Below are positions 21,560 through 30,356 of a DNA stretch of 32,582 bases, one piece after another. A model generated the notes under the pieces. That model saw nothing but the letters and a program-made list of their open reading frames with translations. It had not been told where the DNA came from and did no database searches. A program made the position numbers and the translations under genes. This stretch comes from Pseudomonadota bacterium. Its GTDB lineage: Bacteria; Pseudomonadota; Gammaproteobacteria; Xanthomonadales; Xanthomonadaceae. Numbering within the stretch: position 1 is the first letter of the stretch; each line of letters begins with the position of its first letter. The DNA lies in NCBI GenBank assembly GCA_018242465.1, contig JAFEBY010000005.1, forward strand, positions 1 to 32,582, written 5' to 3'.

Positions 21560-23404
21560 ATGGACAGCGGCCTCGTCCTCAGCAGCGACATGGCCATGGT
21601 GCTCGGCCTGGTCGTGCTGACGATGGTGCTATTCCTGTTCGAACGCATCCGCCCCGACGTGGTTGCGCTCTGCGTTCTGGTGCTGCTCGGGCTCACCGGA
21701 TTGATCGCACCGGAAGACCTGTTCGGTGGTTTCTCCGGCAGCGCGGTGATCAGCATCATCTCGACGATGATCCTCGGCGCCGGGCTGGAACGCACCGGCG
21801 CGTTGAACCGGCTCGCCGGCTGGTTGCTGCGACGATCGAGCGGGTCGGACAAACGCCTGCTCACGCTCACCTGCCTGTCGGCGGCGGCGGTGTCGCCATT
21901 GATGCAGAACCCATCGGTGATGGCGATGTTCCTGCCGGTGACATCGCGCATCTCCGCGCGCACCGGCATCGCTACCTCGCGCATGTTGCTGCCGATCGCA
22001 GCGACGATCGTGATGGCCGGCGCGCTGACCATGGTTGGCAATTCGCCACTGATCCTGCTCAACGACCTGCTGATGTCGGCCAACGCCAACATGCCATCGG
22101 GCGCGGCATCGATCCATCCCTTCAAAATGTTCGCACCGATGCCGATCGGCATCGTGATGCTGACTGCGGTGTTGCTGTATTTCCGTTTCTACGGCGATCG
22201 CCGCCTGCGCGAAGAAGACGGTGCGGTGACGCCCGGCCGCACCGAGAGCTATTTCGCCAGCACTTACGACATCAAGGGCGACGTGTTCGAACTCACGGTC
22301 ACTGCGCAGAGTCCGCTGGTCGGCACCACCATCGGTGAAGCGGAACGCCTGTCAGGCGCACCGCTGTTGCTCGCGCAGCGCAGCCACGGGGAATCGCGGC
22401 TGGCGCCACCGTCCGATGCTCGCATCTGGGTCGGCGACGTCCTCGGCGCGATGGGCCCCGGGGAAGATGTCCTGCGCTTCGCCGAACAGCAACACCTGGC
22501 GGCCTCTTCGCGCCTGCGCGAATTCGGCGATCTGTTCAACCCCAGCCGAGCCGGCATCGCCGAAGCCGTCGTGCCGCCAAACTCGCACTTCATCGGCAAG
22601 ACCCAGGCCGATTTGCGCTTCCGCAAGCAGTACGGCATCAGCCTGCTGGCGATCAACCGCGATCGCGAAGTGATCCGCGAGGACGTGCGCAACGTCCCGT
22701 TGCGCGCAGGCGACATGCTGGTGTTGCACTGCATCTGGCAACGACTGGCGGAAGTCGCGGCGCAGAAGGATTTCGTGGTCGTCACCGATTATCCGAAGGC
22801 GCGCCAACGCCCGCACAAGTTCAAGATCGCCATGGGCATCTTCGCGGTCACGATGCTGATCGCGCTGTCGTCGCGCGTACCGGTGCCGATCGCATTGATG
22901 ACCGGTGTTGCCGGCATGCTCATCACCGGCGTCATCCACATGGACGAGGCCTACGCCGCGATCAGCTGGAAAACCGTGTTCCTGATGGCCTGCCTGATCC
23001 CGCTGGGCTGGGCGATGGACTCCAGTGGTGCCGCGGCATGGGTCGCGGGGCACACCGTCGATCGCATCCCGCAAAGTACGCCGATCGTGTTGATCGAATT
23101 CGCGCTGGCGGTGCTGACCGTGCTGTTCTCGCTGATCATCAGTCACGTCGGCGCCACCATCATGCTGGTGCCGATCGCGGTCAACCTTGCGCTGGCGACC
23201 GGCGGCAATCCCACCAGCTTCGCCCTGATCGTCGCGCTGTCGGCCTCATGCAATTTCATGACGGCGTCGAACCCGGTGATCTCGATGATCATCGGCCCCG
23301 GCAACTACACGCCGCGCGATTTGTGGCGCGTCGGCGGGCCGCTGGCCTGCATCTACATCGCCATCGTGGTGGCGATGGTCAATCTGTTGCAGATGTTCCG
23401 CTGA
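21560..23404 (+). CDS. SLC13-family (DASS-type) permease with TrkA-C domains
   Basis: A 614-residue inner-membrane transporter. About five spans lie in residues 1-210 and another set in about 425-614, separated by a cytoplasmic region (about 225-415) carrying two TrkA-C/RCK-C-like repeats (VFELTVTAQSPLVGTTIGEAE and AVVPPNSHFIGKTQADLRFRKQYGISLLAINR). Motifs of the SLC13/CitT fold include SPLMQNPSVMAMFLPV, NSPLILLND and SASCNFMTASNPV. Family members carry di- or tricarboxylates, sulfate or other anions with sodium; the substrate cannot be told here. ATG 21560 is preferred (GAGG upstream, in the repeat arm) over ATG 21533, which lies inside the repeat. Its end overlaps the convergent Rieske gene by 26 bp. 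Confidence 0.88.
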   Translation: MDSGLVLSSDMAMVLGLVVLTMVLFLFERIRPDVVALCVLVLLGLTGLIAPEDLFGGFSGSAVISIISTMILGAGLERTGALNRLAGWLLRRSSGSDKRLLTLTCLSAAAVSPLMQNPSVMAMFLPVTSRISARTGIATSRMLLPIAATIVMAGALTMVGNSPLILLNDLLMSANANMPSGAASIHPFKMFAPMPIGIVMLTAVLLYFRFYGDRRLREEDGAVTPGRTESYFASTYDIKGDVFELTVTAQSPLVGTTIGEAERLSGAPLLLAQRSHGESRLAPPSDARIWVGDVLGAMGPGEDVLRFAEQQHLAASSRLREFGDLFNPSRAGIAEAVVPPNSHFIGKTQADLRFRKQYGISLLAINRDREVIREDVRNVPLRAGDMLVLHCIWQRLAEVAAQKDFVVVTDYPKARQRPHKFKIAMGIFAVTMLIALSSRVPVPIALMTGVAGMLITGVIHMDEAYAAISWKTVFLMACLIPLGWAMDSSGAAAWVAGHTVDRIPQSTPIVLIEFALAVLTVLFSLIISHVGATIMLVPIAVNLALATGGNPTSFALIVALSASCNFMTASNPVISMIIGPGNYTPRDLWRVGGPLACIYIAIVVAMVNLLQMFR

Positions 23405-23768
23405 CCCCACGCAAATACACCTGGCCGTCGCGCGTTTCCACCGGCACCGCACGCAGCGACGACCCCATGCACGGACCACCGGTACAGCGGCCATCGATCG
23501 GCGAAAAACTGGCACCATGCGCCGCACACACCAGGTCGCCGGTGCGCGCCACCAGGAATTGCCCGGGTGCCCAGTCGAGCCGGCGCCCCGCATGCGGGCA
23601 GATGTTGAACCACGCCGCCACCCGCGTGCCGTCGCGACGCAGGATCAAGGACTCGGCATCGCCATCCACCGTGCCGCTGGCTTCTGCAAAACCATGATCG
23701 GGAATCAGTTCGAGGGCGATGAGCGGTTCTGGCACGGCTTGCAACAACAGGGAATCCACACGCAGCAT
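23379..23768 (-). CDS. Rieske [2Fe-2S] ferredoxin-like protein
   Basis: A 129-residue protein with the two Rieske cluster motifs: C57-P-H59 in NICPHAGRRL and C81-A-A-H84 in DLVCAAHGASFSP. The spacing suits a single [2Fe-2S] centre with two cysteine and two histidine ligands, and IDGRCTGGPCMG follows as in this subfamily. It has no signal peptide or oxygenase catalytic domain, so it is a stand-alone electron carrier or the ferredoxin part of an unidentified system. The ATG at 23768 is 30 bp from the divergent FAH-family gene, so the two share a promoter region. Confidence 0.9.
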   Translation of the reverse strand: MLRVDSLLLQAVPEPLIALELIPDHGFAEASGTVDGDAESLILRRDGTRVAAWFNICPHAGRRLDWAPGQFLVARTGDLVCAAHGASFSPIDGRCTGGPCMGSSLRAVPVETRDGQVYLRGVSGTSATD

Positions 23769-23798
23769 AGCGGTTCCGGCCTTCCCGATGCAGTGCCC

Positions 23799-24497
23799 AT
23801 GAACGATGTCTTCCCGCCCCTGCCCGCTCCGCGCATCGCCACCATCGATGGCCGCACGATCCCGGTGCATCGTATCCATTGCATCGGCCGCAATTTCGCC
23901 GACCACGCGCGCGAGATGGGCGCGACGCCCGCAACGCCGGAAGCGCGCGGTCGCCCGGTGCTGTTCCAGAAGCCGGCCGATGCCATCGTCACCGATGGCC
24001 GTGTGCGCTACCCATCGGCGACGCACGAGCTGCACCACGAAGTCGAACTGGTCGCGGTACTCGACGCCGATGCACCGGAAGGCGAACTGACGCGCGCCCA
24101 GGCTGAAGCACTGGTCTTCGGTTACGCCATCGGCCTCGACCTGACGCGTCGCGACCTGCAGGCCGAGTGCAAGGCGAAATCGTGGCCCTGGGACATCGGC
24201 AAGGCCTTCGACCACTCGGCGCCGATCAGCGTGGTGATCCCCGCCGCGGAGGCCGGCGATCTTTCCATGCTCGCGATCAGCCTCGAGGTGAATGGCGAAC
24301 TGCGCCAGCATGGCGAGTTGCGCGACTGGATCTGGGACGTCCCCGATGTGCTGATCGAATTGTCCAAGCTGTATGCGTTACGCCGCGGCGACCTGGTGTT
24401 CACTGGCACCCCGGCTGGCGTTGCTGCGCTGCAGCGCGGCGACCGCTTCGTGGCCCGGCTGGGGACACTGCTCTCGCTGGAAGGTGAAATCATCTAG
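23799..24497 (+). CDS. Fumarylacetoacetate hydrolase (FAH) family protein
   Basis: A 232-residue enzyme of the FAH superfamily, which cleaves or isomerises/decarboxylates 2-oxo acids and 1,3-diketones in aromatic and other catabolism. CIGRNFADHAREMG near residues 28-41 is the family start. The metal ligands fit E81 and E83 in HHEVELVAV and D114 in GLDLTRRDL; K127 in KAKSWP and the FTGTPAGV segment are also typical. Short members of this type are often annotated fumarylpyruvate hydrolase or oxaloacetate decarboxylase; the exact substrate is unknown. The ATG at 23799 yields the usual length. Confidence 0.9.
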   Translation: MNDVFPPLPAPRIATIDGRTIPVHRIHCIGRNFADHAREMGATPATPEARGRPVLFQKPADAIVTDGRVRYPSATHELHHEVELVAVLDADAPEGELTRAQAEALVFGYAIGLDLTRRDLQAECKAKSWPWDIGKAFDHSAPISVVIPAAEAGDLSMLAISLEVNGELRQHGELRDWIWDVPDVLIELSKLYALRRGDLVFTGTPAGVAALQRGDRFVARLGTLLSLEGEII

Positions 24498-24545
24498 ACG
24501 GCGCTGCGATATGCTCCCGCCACCTCTCAATACGGGTTGGATTAC

Positions 24546-24956
24546 ATGGGCATGCTCAGCGAGTTCAAGGAGTTCGTCTCCAAAGGCAATGTCGTCGACT
24601 TGGCGGTTGGCGTGATCATCGGCGCCGCGTTCGGCAAGATCGTCACCGCACTGGTGGAAGGCGTGGTGATGCCAGCGATCAGCATCCTGACCGGCGGCGT
24701 CGATTTCAAGGACTGGAAGCACGTCATCACACCCGCCGTGATGGATCCCGCGACCGGCAAGGAAATGGTCGCGGAAGTGGCGATCAAGTACGGCGATTTC
24801 ATCCAGACGTGCATCGATTTCCTGCTGATCGCTTTGGTGATCTTCCTGTTCCTGAAGGCCTACAACCGCATGCGCCAGCCGGCAGCCGCCGCCGACGCGC
24901 CTCCGAGCGAGGATGTGCTGCTGCTGCGCGAGATCCGAGACAGCCTGAAAAAATGA
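24546..24956 (+). CDS. mscL: Large-conductance mechanosensitive channel MscL
   Basis: A 136-residue homopentameric channel that opens on hypo-osmotic shock. The N-terminal amphipathic helix [16 protein letters not shown] leads into TM1 ([21 protein letters not shown]), a periplasmic loop, TM2 ([23 protein letters not shown]) and the cytoplasmic helix [19 protein letters not shown] 24546 gives the MGM start seen in related Xanthomonas MscL; a TTG at 24537 and an ATG at 24552 are alternatives. Two hairpins follow the stop, the second being a terminator. Confidence 0.97.
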   Translation: MGMLSEFKEFVSKGNVVDLAVGVIIGAAFGKIVTALVEGVVMPAISILTGGVDFKDWKHVITPAVMDPATGKEMVAEVAIKYGDFIQTCIDFLLIALVIFLFLKAYNRMRQPAAAADAPPSEDVLLLREIRDSLKK

Positions 24957-24964
24957 TCCCTGCA

Positions 24965-24982
24965 CCACCGTTGCCACGGTGG
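24965..24982 (+). other. Small perfect hairpin just after mscL
   Basis: CCACCGT, TGCC, ACGGTGG: a 7-bp perfect stem eight bases after the mscL stop, without a T-run. It may protect the 3' end of the message ahead of the terminator. Confidence 0.35.
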
Positions 24983-25011
24983 CGGCATGACCATTGGCAC
25001 GGCTGTTCAGG

Positions 25012-25044
25012 AACCCCGGGCTGCTAGGCTCGGGGTTTCTCTTT
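25012..25044 (+). terminator. Rho-independent terminator of mscL
   Basis: AACCCCGGGC pairs with GCTCGGGGTT (one G-T pair) around a 6-base loop and is followed by TCTCTTT, ending 19 bases before the next start codon. Confidence 0.7.
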
Positions 25045-25062
25045 GCCTGCGTCGAGATCGCC

Positions 25063-26475
25063 ATGAACCGCACCCTGCTCGCCGTTTCCCTTGCCAGCCT
25101 GCTTGTCGCATCCCCCGCATTCGCCGCCCAGACCAAGGCATCCCCCGCGACCGTGCAAGCGGCAGCCAGCGTGCGCGACCGGGCGCTGAAAGACGATACC
25201 GGCTGGAAGGTCGTGGAATCACTGACCACCGAAGTCGGACAGCGCATGGCAGGCAGCGAAGGCGATGCCCGCGCCGTGGAATGGGCGAAGGCGAAGTTCA
25301 AGGAACTCGGCTTCGACAAGGTGTGGACACAACCGGTGACCTTCCCGAAGTGGGAACGCCGCAGCGAGCATGGCGAAGTGCTGGGCGCACATTCCCAGAA
25401 ACTCGTGCTGACTGCGCTCGGCGGCAGTCCGGGCGGCACCGTGGAAGGTGAGGTCGTGCGTTTCGATTCACTGGAAGCGCTGCAGAAAGCCGCACCCGGA
25501 TCGCTGGCCGGCAAGATCGCCTTCGTCGATGTGATGATGCCGAGGGCAAAAGATGGCCATGGCTATGGTATCGGCAGCAGGGTTCGCACCACGGGCGCTT
25601 CGTCGGCGTCGAAGGCAGGTGCGATCGGTTACGTGATGCGCCCGGCCGGCACCGATTGGGAACGCAATCCGCATACCGGCATGACGCGCTTCGAGAACGG
25701 CGTGAAGCCGATCCCGGAAGCGTCGCTCACCAACATTGATGCCGACCAGCTCGCGCGTCTCGTCAAGCTCGGCCCGACACGCATCCGCGTCGCGCTCGAT
25801 TGCGGCTTCAACGGCGAATACACCTCGCAGAACGTGATCGGCGAATTCACCGGCAGCAGCAAGCCCGATGAAATCGTCGCGCTCGCCGGCCATCTCGATT
25901 CCTGGGACCTCGGCACCGGCGCGATCGACGACGGCAGCGGCGTCGCCATCTCGATGGCCGCGGCGAAACTGGCCGCGCAGATGAAGCGCCCGGAACGCAC
26001 CATCCGCGTGGTCGCCTTCGCCAACGAAGAACAGGGCCTGTGGGGCGGCCGCGTCTACACCGAATCGCAGAAGGACAAGATCGCCAAGAGCCAGATCGTG
26101 ATGGAGTCGGATTCCGGCCCGGGTCGCGTCTACGAGTTTGGTGGGCGCTGGTCGAAGGATGCCGAACCGGCGATGGCGCAGGTCGCGGAACTGCTGAAGC
26201 CGCTGGGCATCGCTTACACCCCGGGCCAGGGTGAGGCCGAGTCGGAAATGGGCCTGATGCAGGCAGCAGGCTCGGCGGCAGGCGCATTCGCACATGACGC
26301 CAGCCGCTACTTCGATCTGCACCACACGCCGAACGACACCCTCGACAAGATTGATCCCGAAGACCTGCGCGTCGACATCGCCGCCTACGCCACGCTGGCC
26401 TTCATTGCCGCCAATGTCGATGGCAGCCTCGGCAGCGGCACCATGCCCGCGCCGGAACCACGCAAGCGTCGCTGA
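25063..26475 (+). CDS. M28-family zinc metallopeptidase, exported (carboxypeptidase Q-like)
   Basis: A 470-residue exopeptidase. A signal peptide (MNRTLLAVSLASLLVASPAFAA) directs it to the periplasm or outside. The two-zinc site of family M28 is complete: H277 in GHLDSWD, D289 in IDDGSG, catalytic/bridging E322-E323 in NEEQGLWGG, D350 in ESDSGP and H421 in LHHTPNDT. A PA-type insert is likely between residues 120 and 230. Overall it resembles the PGCP/carboxypeptidase Q group that releases amino acids from dipeptides; the substrate is not certain. The start at 25063 follows the mscL terminator. The stop TGA abuts the stop of the convergent methyltransferase gene, sharing TGATCA. Confidence 0.92.
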   Translation: MNRTLLAVSLASLLVASPAFAAQTKASPATVQAAASVRDRALKDDTGWKVVESLTTEVGQRMAGSEGDARAVEWAKAKFKELGFDKVWTQPVTFPKWERRSEHGEVLGAHSQKLVLTALGGSPGGTVEGEVVRFDSLEALQKAAPGSLAGKIAFVDVMMPRAKDGHGYGIGSRVRTTGASSASKAGAIGYVMRPAGTDWERNPHTGMTRFENGVKPIPEASLTNIDADQLARLVKLGPTRIRVALDCGFNGEYTSQNVIGEFTGSSKPDEIVALAGHLDSWDLGTGAIDDGSGVAISMAAAKLAAQMKRPERTIRVVAFANEEQGLWGGRVYTESQKDKIAKSQIVMESDSGPGRVYEFGGRWSKDAEPAMAQVAELLKPLGIAYTPGQGEAESEMGLMQAAGSAAGAFAHDASRYFDLHHTPNDTLDKIDPEDLRVDIAAYATLAFIAANVDGSLGSGTMPAPEPRKRR

Positions 26476-27222
26476 TCAGCGCGACGCGCGCGCCCAGGCA
26501 GCCAACAGCACCGCTGTGGCCGACGCAACGTTGAGGCTTTCCACCGCACCGGTGCCGGGAATCGACACGCGCAGGTCACAGCTCGCGGCCAGCCCGCGAT
26601 CCATGCCCGATTGCTCCGCACCCATCACGTAGACCAGTCGCTGCGGCAGGTCGAGCGCGAACAGGTCATCGCCACCGTCAACCAGGGTGGCTGCGGTGGT
26701 GTAGCCAGCATCGCGGAGTGCCGACAATGCGTCGCGCGCCGGCGGCAGGCGTACCAGCGCCACCGTCTCGGCACCACCTTCCGCCACGCGTGCGGCCGCT
26801 CCGGAAACCTGCAGATCGGAATCGCACGGAATCAGCAATGCGCCGATCCCGAAATGCGCGGCGCTGCGCAGGATCGCACCGAGGTTGTGTGGATTGCCGA
26901 CACCATCCAGCCACAGTGCGCAATCGCGGCCTTGCGGTCGCATCGCCAACCATTTGTCCAGACGCGGCATCGGTGCGCGCACGACATCGGCGACCACGCC
27001 TTCATGGTGCGAACTCGCCGCGAGCTTGCGCAAATCCTCATCGGGCACGATGCGATAACCAACGCGATGCGACGCACACCATTTCAGGACATCGCGCAGG
27101 TCGCCAACGCGCTCCTCCGACGACCACAGCTTGCGCAAGGCTTCTGGACGCCGCGCGAACACGGCGCGTACGGCATTGATGCCGTACATGCGCAATTCGC
27201 GGGGGATGGCCGGATCAGGCAT
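26476..27222 (-). CDS. rlmB: SpoU/TrmH-family RNA 2'-O-methyltransferase (RlmB-like)
   Basis: A 248-residue SPOUT methyltransferase. The N-terminal substrate-binding domain begins MYGINAVRAVFARRPE. The three SpoU motifs are present: LDGVGNPHNLGAILRSAAHFG with conserved N and R, VMGAEQSGM, and SIPGTGAVESLNVASATAVLL. RlmB methylates G2251 of 23S rRNA; another member of the family (a TrmH-type paralogue) is possible, so the symbol is tentative. The ATG overlaps the stop of the upstream RND gene by one base (TGATG), so it should be translated in part by re-initiation. Confidence 0.8.
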   Translation of the reverse strand: MPDPAIPRELRMYGINAVRAVFARRPEALRKLWSSEERVGDLRDVLKWCASHRVGYRIVPDEDLRKLAASSHHEGVVADVVRAPMPRLDKWLAMRPQGRDCALWLDGVGNPHNLGAILRSAAHFGIGALLIPCDSDLQVSGAAARVAEGGAETVALVRLPPARDALSALRDAGYTTAATLVDGGDDLFALDLPQRLVYVMGAEQSGMDRGLAASCDLRVSIPGTGAVESLNVASATAVLLAAWARASR

Positions 27223-30200
27223 CAGGCATGTCCACCCACGTTTGGTGTTTCCGCTTCAAGCTTGTCGAGTTCATGCGCGATCGCTTCCGGGGAATGGGTG
27301 TGCGGCGCGATCACCAGGTAGAACGCCGGGATCACGAACAGCGACAGCAGTGTCGAGACCGAAACGCCGAACACCACCACCACGCCGATGGTGGCACGGC
27401 TGGCCGAACCGGGGCCACCAGCGACGATCAGCGGGATCGCGCCCATCACGGTCGCGATCGAGGTCATCAGGATCGGGCGCAGGCGGATCGATGCCGATTC
27501 GATGATGGCGTCACGCACGCTGCGGCCTTCGTCGCGCAACTGATTGGCGAACTCGACGATCAGGATGCCGTTCTTCGCCGCGAGACCGACCAGCATCACG
27601 ATGCCGATCTGCGAGAACAGGTTGAGCGTGCCACCGGTGATCCACAGCCCGAGCAACGCGCCGACCACGCCCAGCGGCACCGTCAGCATGATCACCAGCG
27701 GATGCAGGAAGCTTTCGAACTGTGCGCCCAGCGCGAGGTAGACGATCAGCAACGCCAGCGCGAAGGTGATCAGCACTTCACTACCGGATTGCTGCAGTTC
27801 GCGCGACTCGCCCTTCCAGCTGATCTGCGCATGTTCCGGCAGCGATTCCTTCACCGTCCGTTGCGCCCACGCCACCGCATCGCCCAAGCGTGCGCCAGGG
27901 GCCAGGCCCGCGGAAATCGTGATTGACCTCAGGCGGTTGAAGCGCGCCAACGAACCCGGCTCAGCGATTTCCTTCAGCGTGACCAGGTTGGACAGCGGCA
28001 CCAGCGTTCCGGTCTTCGAACGCACCTGGATGTTGTTGAGGTCGGCAATGGAATCGCGACTGTCGCGACCGGCCTGCAGCATCACGTCGTATTCCTGGCC
28101 ATCGTCGACGAAGGTGGTCATGCGCTCGCCGCCCATCAGCGCCTGCAACGCGCCCCCGATCGCCTGCGCGGTCACGCCAAGATCGGCTGCGCGCGCGTGA
28201 TCGATGATGACCCGCATCTGCGGCCGCGTTTCCTTGTAATCGGAGTCGACGCCATTCAAGCCGGGATACTGGCTGATCTTCGCCATCAGGATGTCACGCC
28301 ACTGCGCCAGCTCGGCATAGTCGGGGCCGCCCAGCACCAGCTGGAACGGTTGGCCACGCGTGCGCACCAGTCCGCCGCTCACCATCGTGCGCGTCTTCAT
28401 GCTGGTGATCGTCGAGAGTTTCTTCTGCACCTCTGCCGCAACATCAGAGGTGCTCTGCTTGCGTTCTTTCCAGTCCTGGAGGAAGACACTGGCGCGACCG
28501 ATGTACATGTCCTCGCTCGGGCCGAAACTGCCAGGCACGCGCGGATTGGCGCGCTCCAGCGGCTTGCCGGGACCGGTTTCGTCAAGCAATATCTGCTCGA
28601 CTTTCTTCATCTGTGCGACGGTGTAATCGAAGCTCGCGCCTTCCGGGCCTTCCGCCATCACCTGGAAGGTGCCGCGATCCTCCGCTGGCGCCAACTCACT
28701 GGGCAGCGCCTTGAACAGCAACACCATCGCCACCAGTGCACCGATCATCAAGCCACCGAACACCCACGTGCGGCCAACCACGCGGCTGAGCAAGCCGCGA
28801 TAGGCAGCGGCCATGCGGGTAAAGCCCGCGTTCAACCATTCGCTGACGCGATTGGAGTGCACCGCGTGCGGGCCGGTATGCGGCTTCAGCAACTTCGACG
28901 CCATCATCGGCGTCAGCGTCAACGCGACGAAGGCCGAAATCGCCACCGCCGCCGCCATCGCCACCGACAGTTCGCGGAACAGGCGTCCGGTATTGCCCTG
29001 CAGGAACCCGACCGGCAGGAACACCGCGATCAGCACCGCCGTCGTCGCCAACACCGCAAACGCGACTTGCGCGGTGCCACGCCGTGCCGCGACCAGTGCT
29101 GGTTCGCCGAGATCGACGCGGCGCTGGATGTTCTCCACCACCACGATGGCGTCGTCCACCACCAGGCCGATGCACAGCACCAGCGCCAGCAGTGTCAGCA
29201 GGTTGATCGAGAACCCGAACGCATACAGGGCGATGAACGATGCGATCAGGCACACCGGGACCGTGACTGCCGGGATCAGCGCAGCGCGCACGCTGCCGAG
29301 GAACAGCCAGATCACCACCAACACCAGGATCACTGCTTCGATCAACGTGCCATAGACGCGCTCGACCGCAGCCGAAATGAAGGTGGTGTTGTCGAAGGCG
29401 ACATAGATGTCGGCGCCGCCCGGCAAGCTGGAACGAATGCGCTCGGCTTCTGCCTGCGCCGCTTTCGCAACATCGAGGCTGTTGGCGGTCGATGTCTTGA
29501 CGATGCCGAGACCGATCGCCGGCTCGCCGTTGCTGTGGTACCAGGCGCGGCGTTCCGCCGATTCCTGCTTCACCGTCGCGATGTCGCCAAGCTTCACTAC
29601 ATAGCCATCGTTGCCGCGCGTCACCGGCAACTGCGCGAACGCTTCCGGCGTGGTGTAATCGCGCATGACGCGCAGGATGAAGTCGCGATCCTTCGATTCG
29701 AGGTGGCCTGCGCCGAGCTCGACATTCTCCTGCTTCAACGCCGTTTCCACATCGGGAATGGTGATGCCGCGCGCGGCCATCGCATCGTGGTCGAGCCAGA
29801 TGCGCATCGCGTAGGCCTGGCCACCGCCCATGCGCACGGTGGCGACCCCGGGCAGGCTGGAGAAGCGATTGACGAGGTAGCGCTGCGCGTAGTCGGTAAG
29901 CTGCAGCGTGTCCATGTTGGACGAACGCAGGTTGAACCAGATGATCGGATCGGAATCGCTCTCGACCTTGCTGATTTCCGGTTGGCGCGCCTCGGGCGGC
30001 ATGCGATCGCTGACGCGGCTCACCGCATTGCGGACATCGTTGGCAGCGCCTTCGATGTCGCGGGTCGGCAGGAATTCGATGCTGATGCGTGAACTGCCGT
30101 TCTGGCTGGTCGAATCGATCGTGTTGATGCCTTCGATGCCGGCCAGTCCATCCTCGAGGATCTTGGTGATGCGCGTTTCCACCACGCTCGATGATGCGCC

Positions 30201-30356
30201 GGGGTAATCGACCTGCACCGACACGATCGGCGGATCGATCGCGGGCAGTTCACGCAACGTCAGGCGCATGAACGACATCACGCCCAGCACCACCAGCAAC
30301 AGGCTCATCACCACGGCCAGCACTGGCCGCTTGATCGAGATGTCGGACAGCTTCAC
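27222..30356 (-). CDS. RND-family multidrug efflux pump (HAE-1, AcrB/MexB-like)
   Basis: A 1,044-residue inner-membrane proton-driven efflux transporter. It has twelve expected spans with two large periplasmic loops. Proton-relay residues D401-D402 in GLVVDDAIVVVENI (AcrB D407-D408) are present, as is the lysine-bearing GLAAKNGILIVEFANQL in the second half. The N-terminus SDISIKRPVLAVVMSLLLVVLG is standard for HAE-1 pumps exporting drugs, dyes or biocides; the substrate cannot be told. Its ATG overlaps the stop of the membrane fusion protein by four bases, and its stop overlaps the methyltransferase start. No outer-membrane factor or regulator gene is adjacent, so a shared TolC-like protein is likely. 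Confidence 0.95.
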   Translation of the reverse strand: MKLSDISIKRPVLAVVMSLLLVVLGVMSFMRLTLRELPAIDPPIVSVQVDYPGASSSVVETRITKILEDGLAGIEGINTIDSTSQNGSSRISIEFLPTRDIEGAANDVRNAVSRVSDRMPPEARQPEISKVESDSDPIIWFNLRSSNMDTLQLTDYAQRYLVNRFSSLPGVATVRMGGGQAYAMRIWLDHDAMAARGITIPDVETALKQENVELGAGHLESKDRDFILRVMRDYTTPEAFAQLPVTRGNDGYVVKLGDIATVKQESAERRAWYHSNGEPAIGLGIVKTSTANSLDVAKAAQAEAERIRSSLPGGADIYVAFDNTTFISAAVERVYGTLIEAVILVLVVIWLFLGSVRAALIPAVTVPVCLIASFIALYAFGFSINLLTLLALVLCIGLVVDDAIVVVENIQRRVDLGEPALVAARRGTAQVAFAVLATTAVLIAVFLPVGFLQGNTGRLFRELSVAMAAAVAISAFVALTLTPMMASKLLKPHTGPHAVHSNRVSEWLNAGFTRMAAAYRGLLSRVVGRTWVFGGLMIGALVAMVLLFKALPSELAPAEDRGTFQVMAEGPEGASFDYTVAQMKKVEQILLDETGPGKPLERANPRVPGSFGPSEDMYIGRASVFLQDWKERKQSTSDVAAEVQKKLSTITSMKTRTMVSGGLVRTRGQPFQLVLGGPDYAELAQWRDILMAKISQYPGLNGVDSDYKETRPQMRVIIDHARAADLGVTAQAIGGALQALMGGERMTTFVDDGQEYDVMLQAGRDSRDSIADLNNIQVRSKTGTLVPLSNLVTLKEIAEPGSLARFNRLRSITISAGLAPGARLGDAVAWAQRTVKESLPEHAQISWKGESRELQQSGSEVLITFALALLIVYLALGAQFESFLHPLVIMLTVPLGVVGALLGLWITGGTLNLFSQIGIVMLVGLAAKNGILIVEFANQLRDEGRSVRDAIIESASIRLRPILMTSIATVMGAIPLIVAGGPGSASRATIGVVVVFGVSVSTLLSLFVIPAFYLVIAPHTHSPEAIAHELDKLEAETPNVGGHA

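Noticed and set aside
28197..30092. 631-codon open frame on the plus strand
   Set aside because: Antisense to the RND pump, with an H/R/Q-rich composition typical of a reverse-frame shadow and no recognisable motif.
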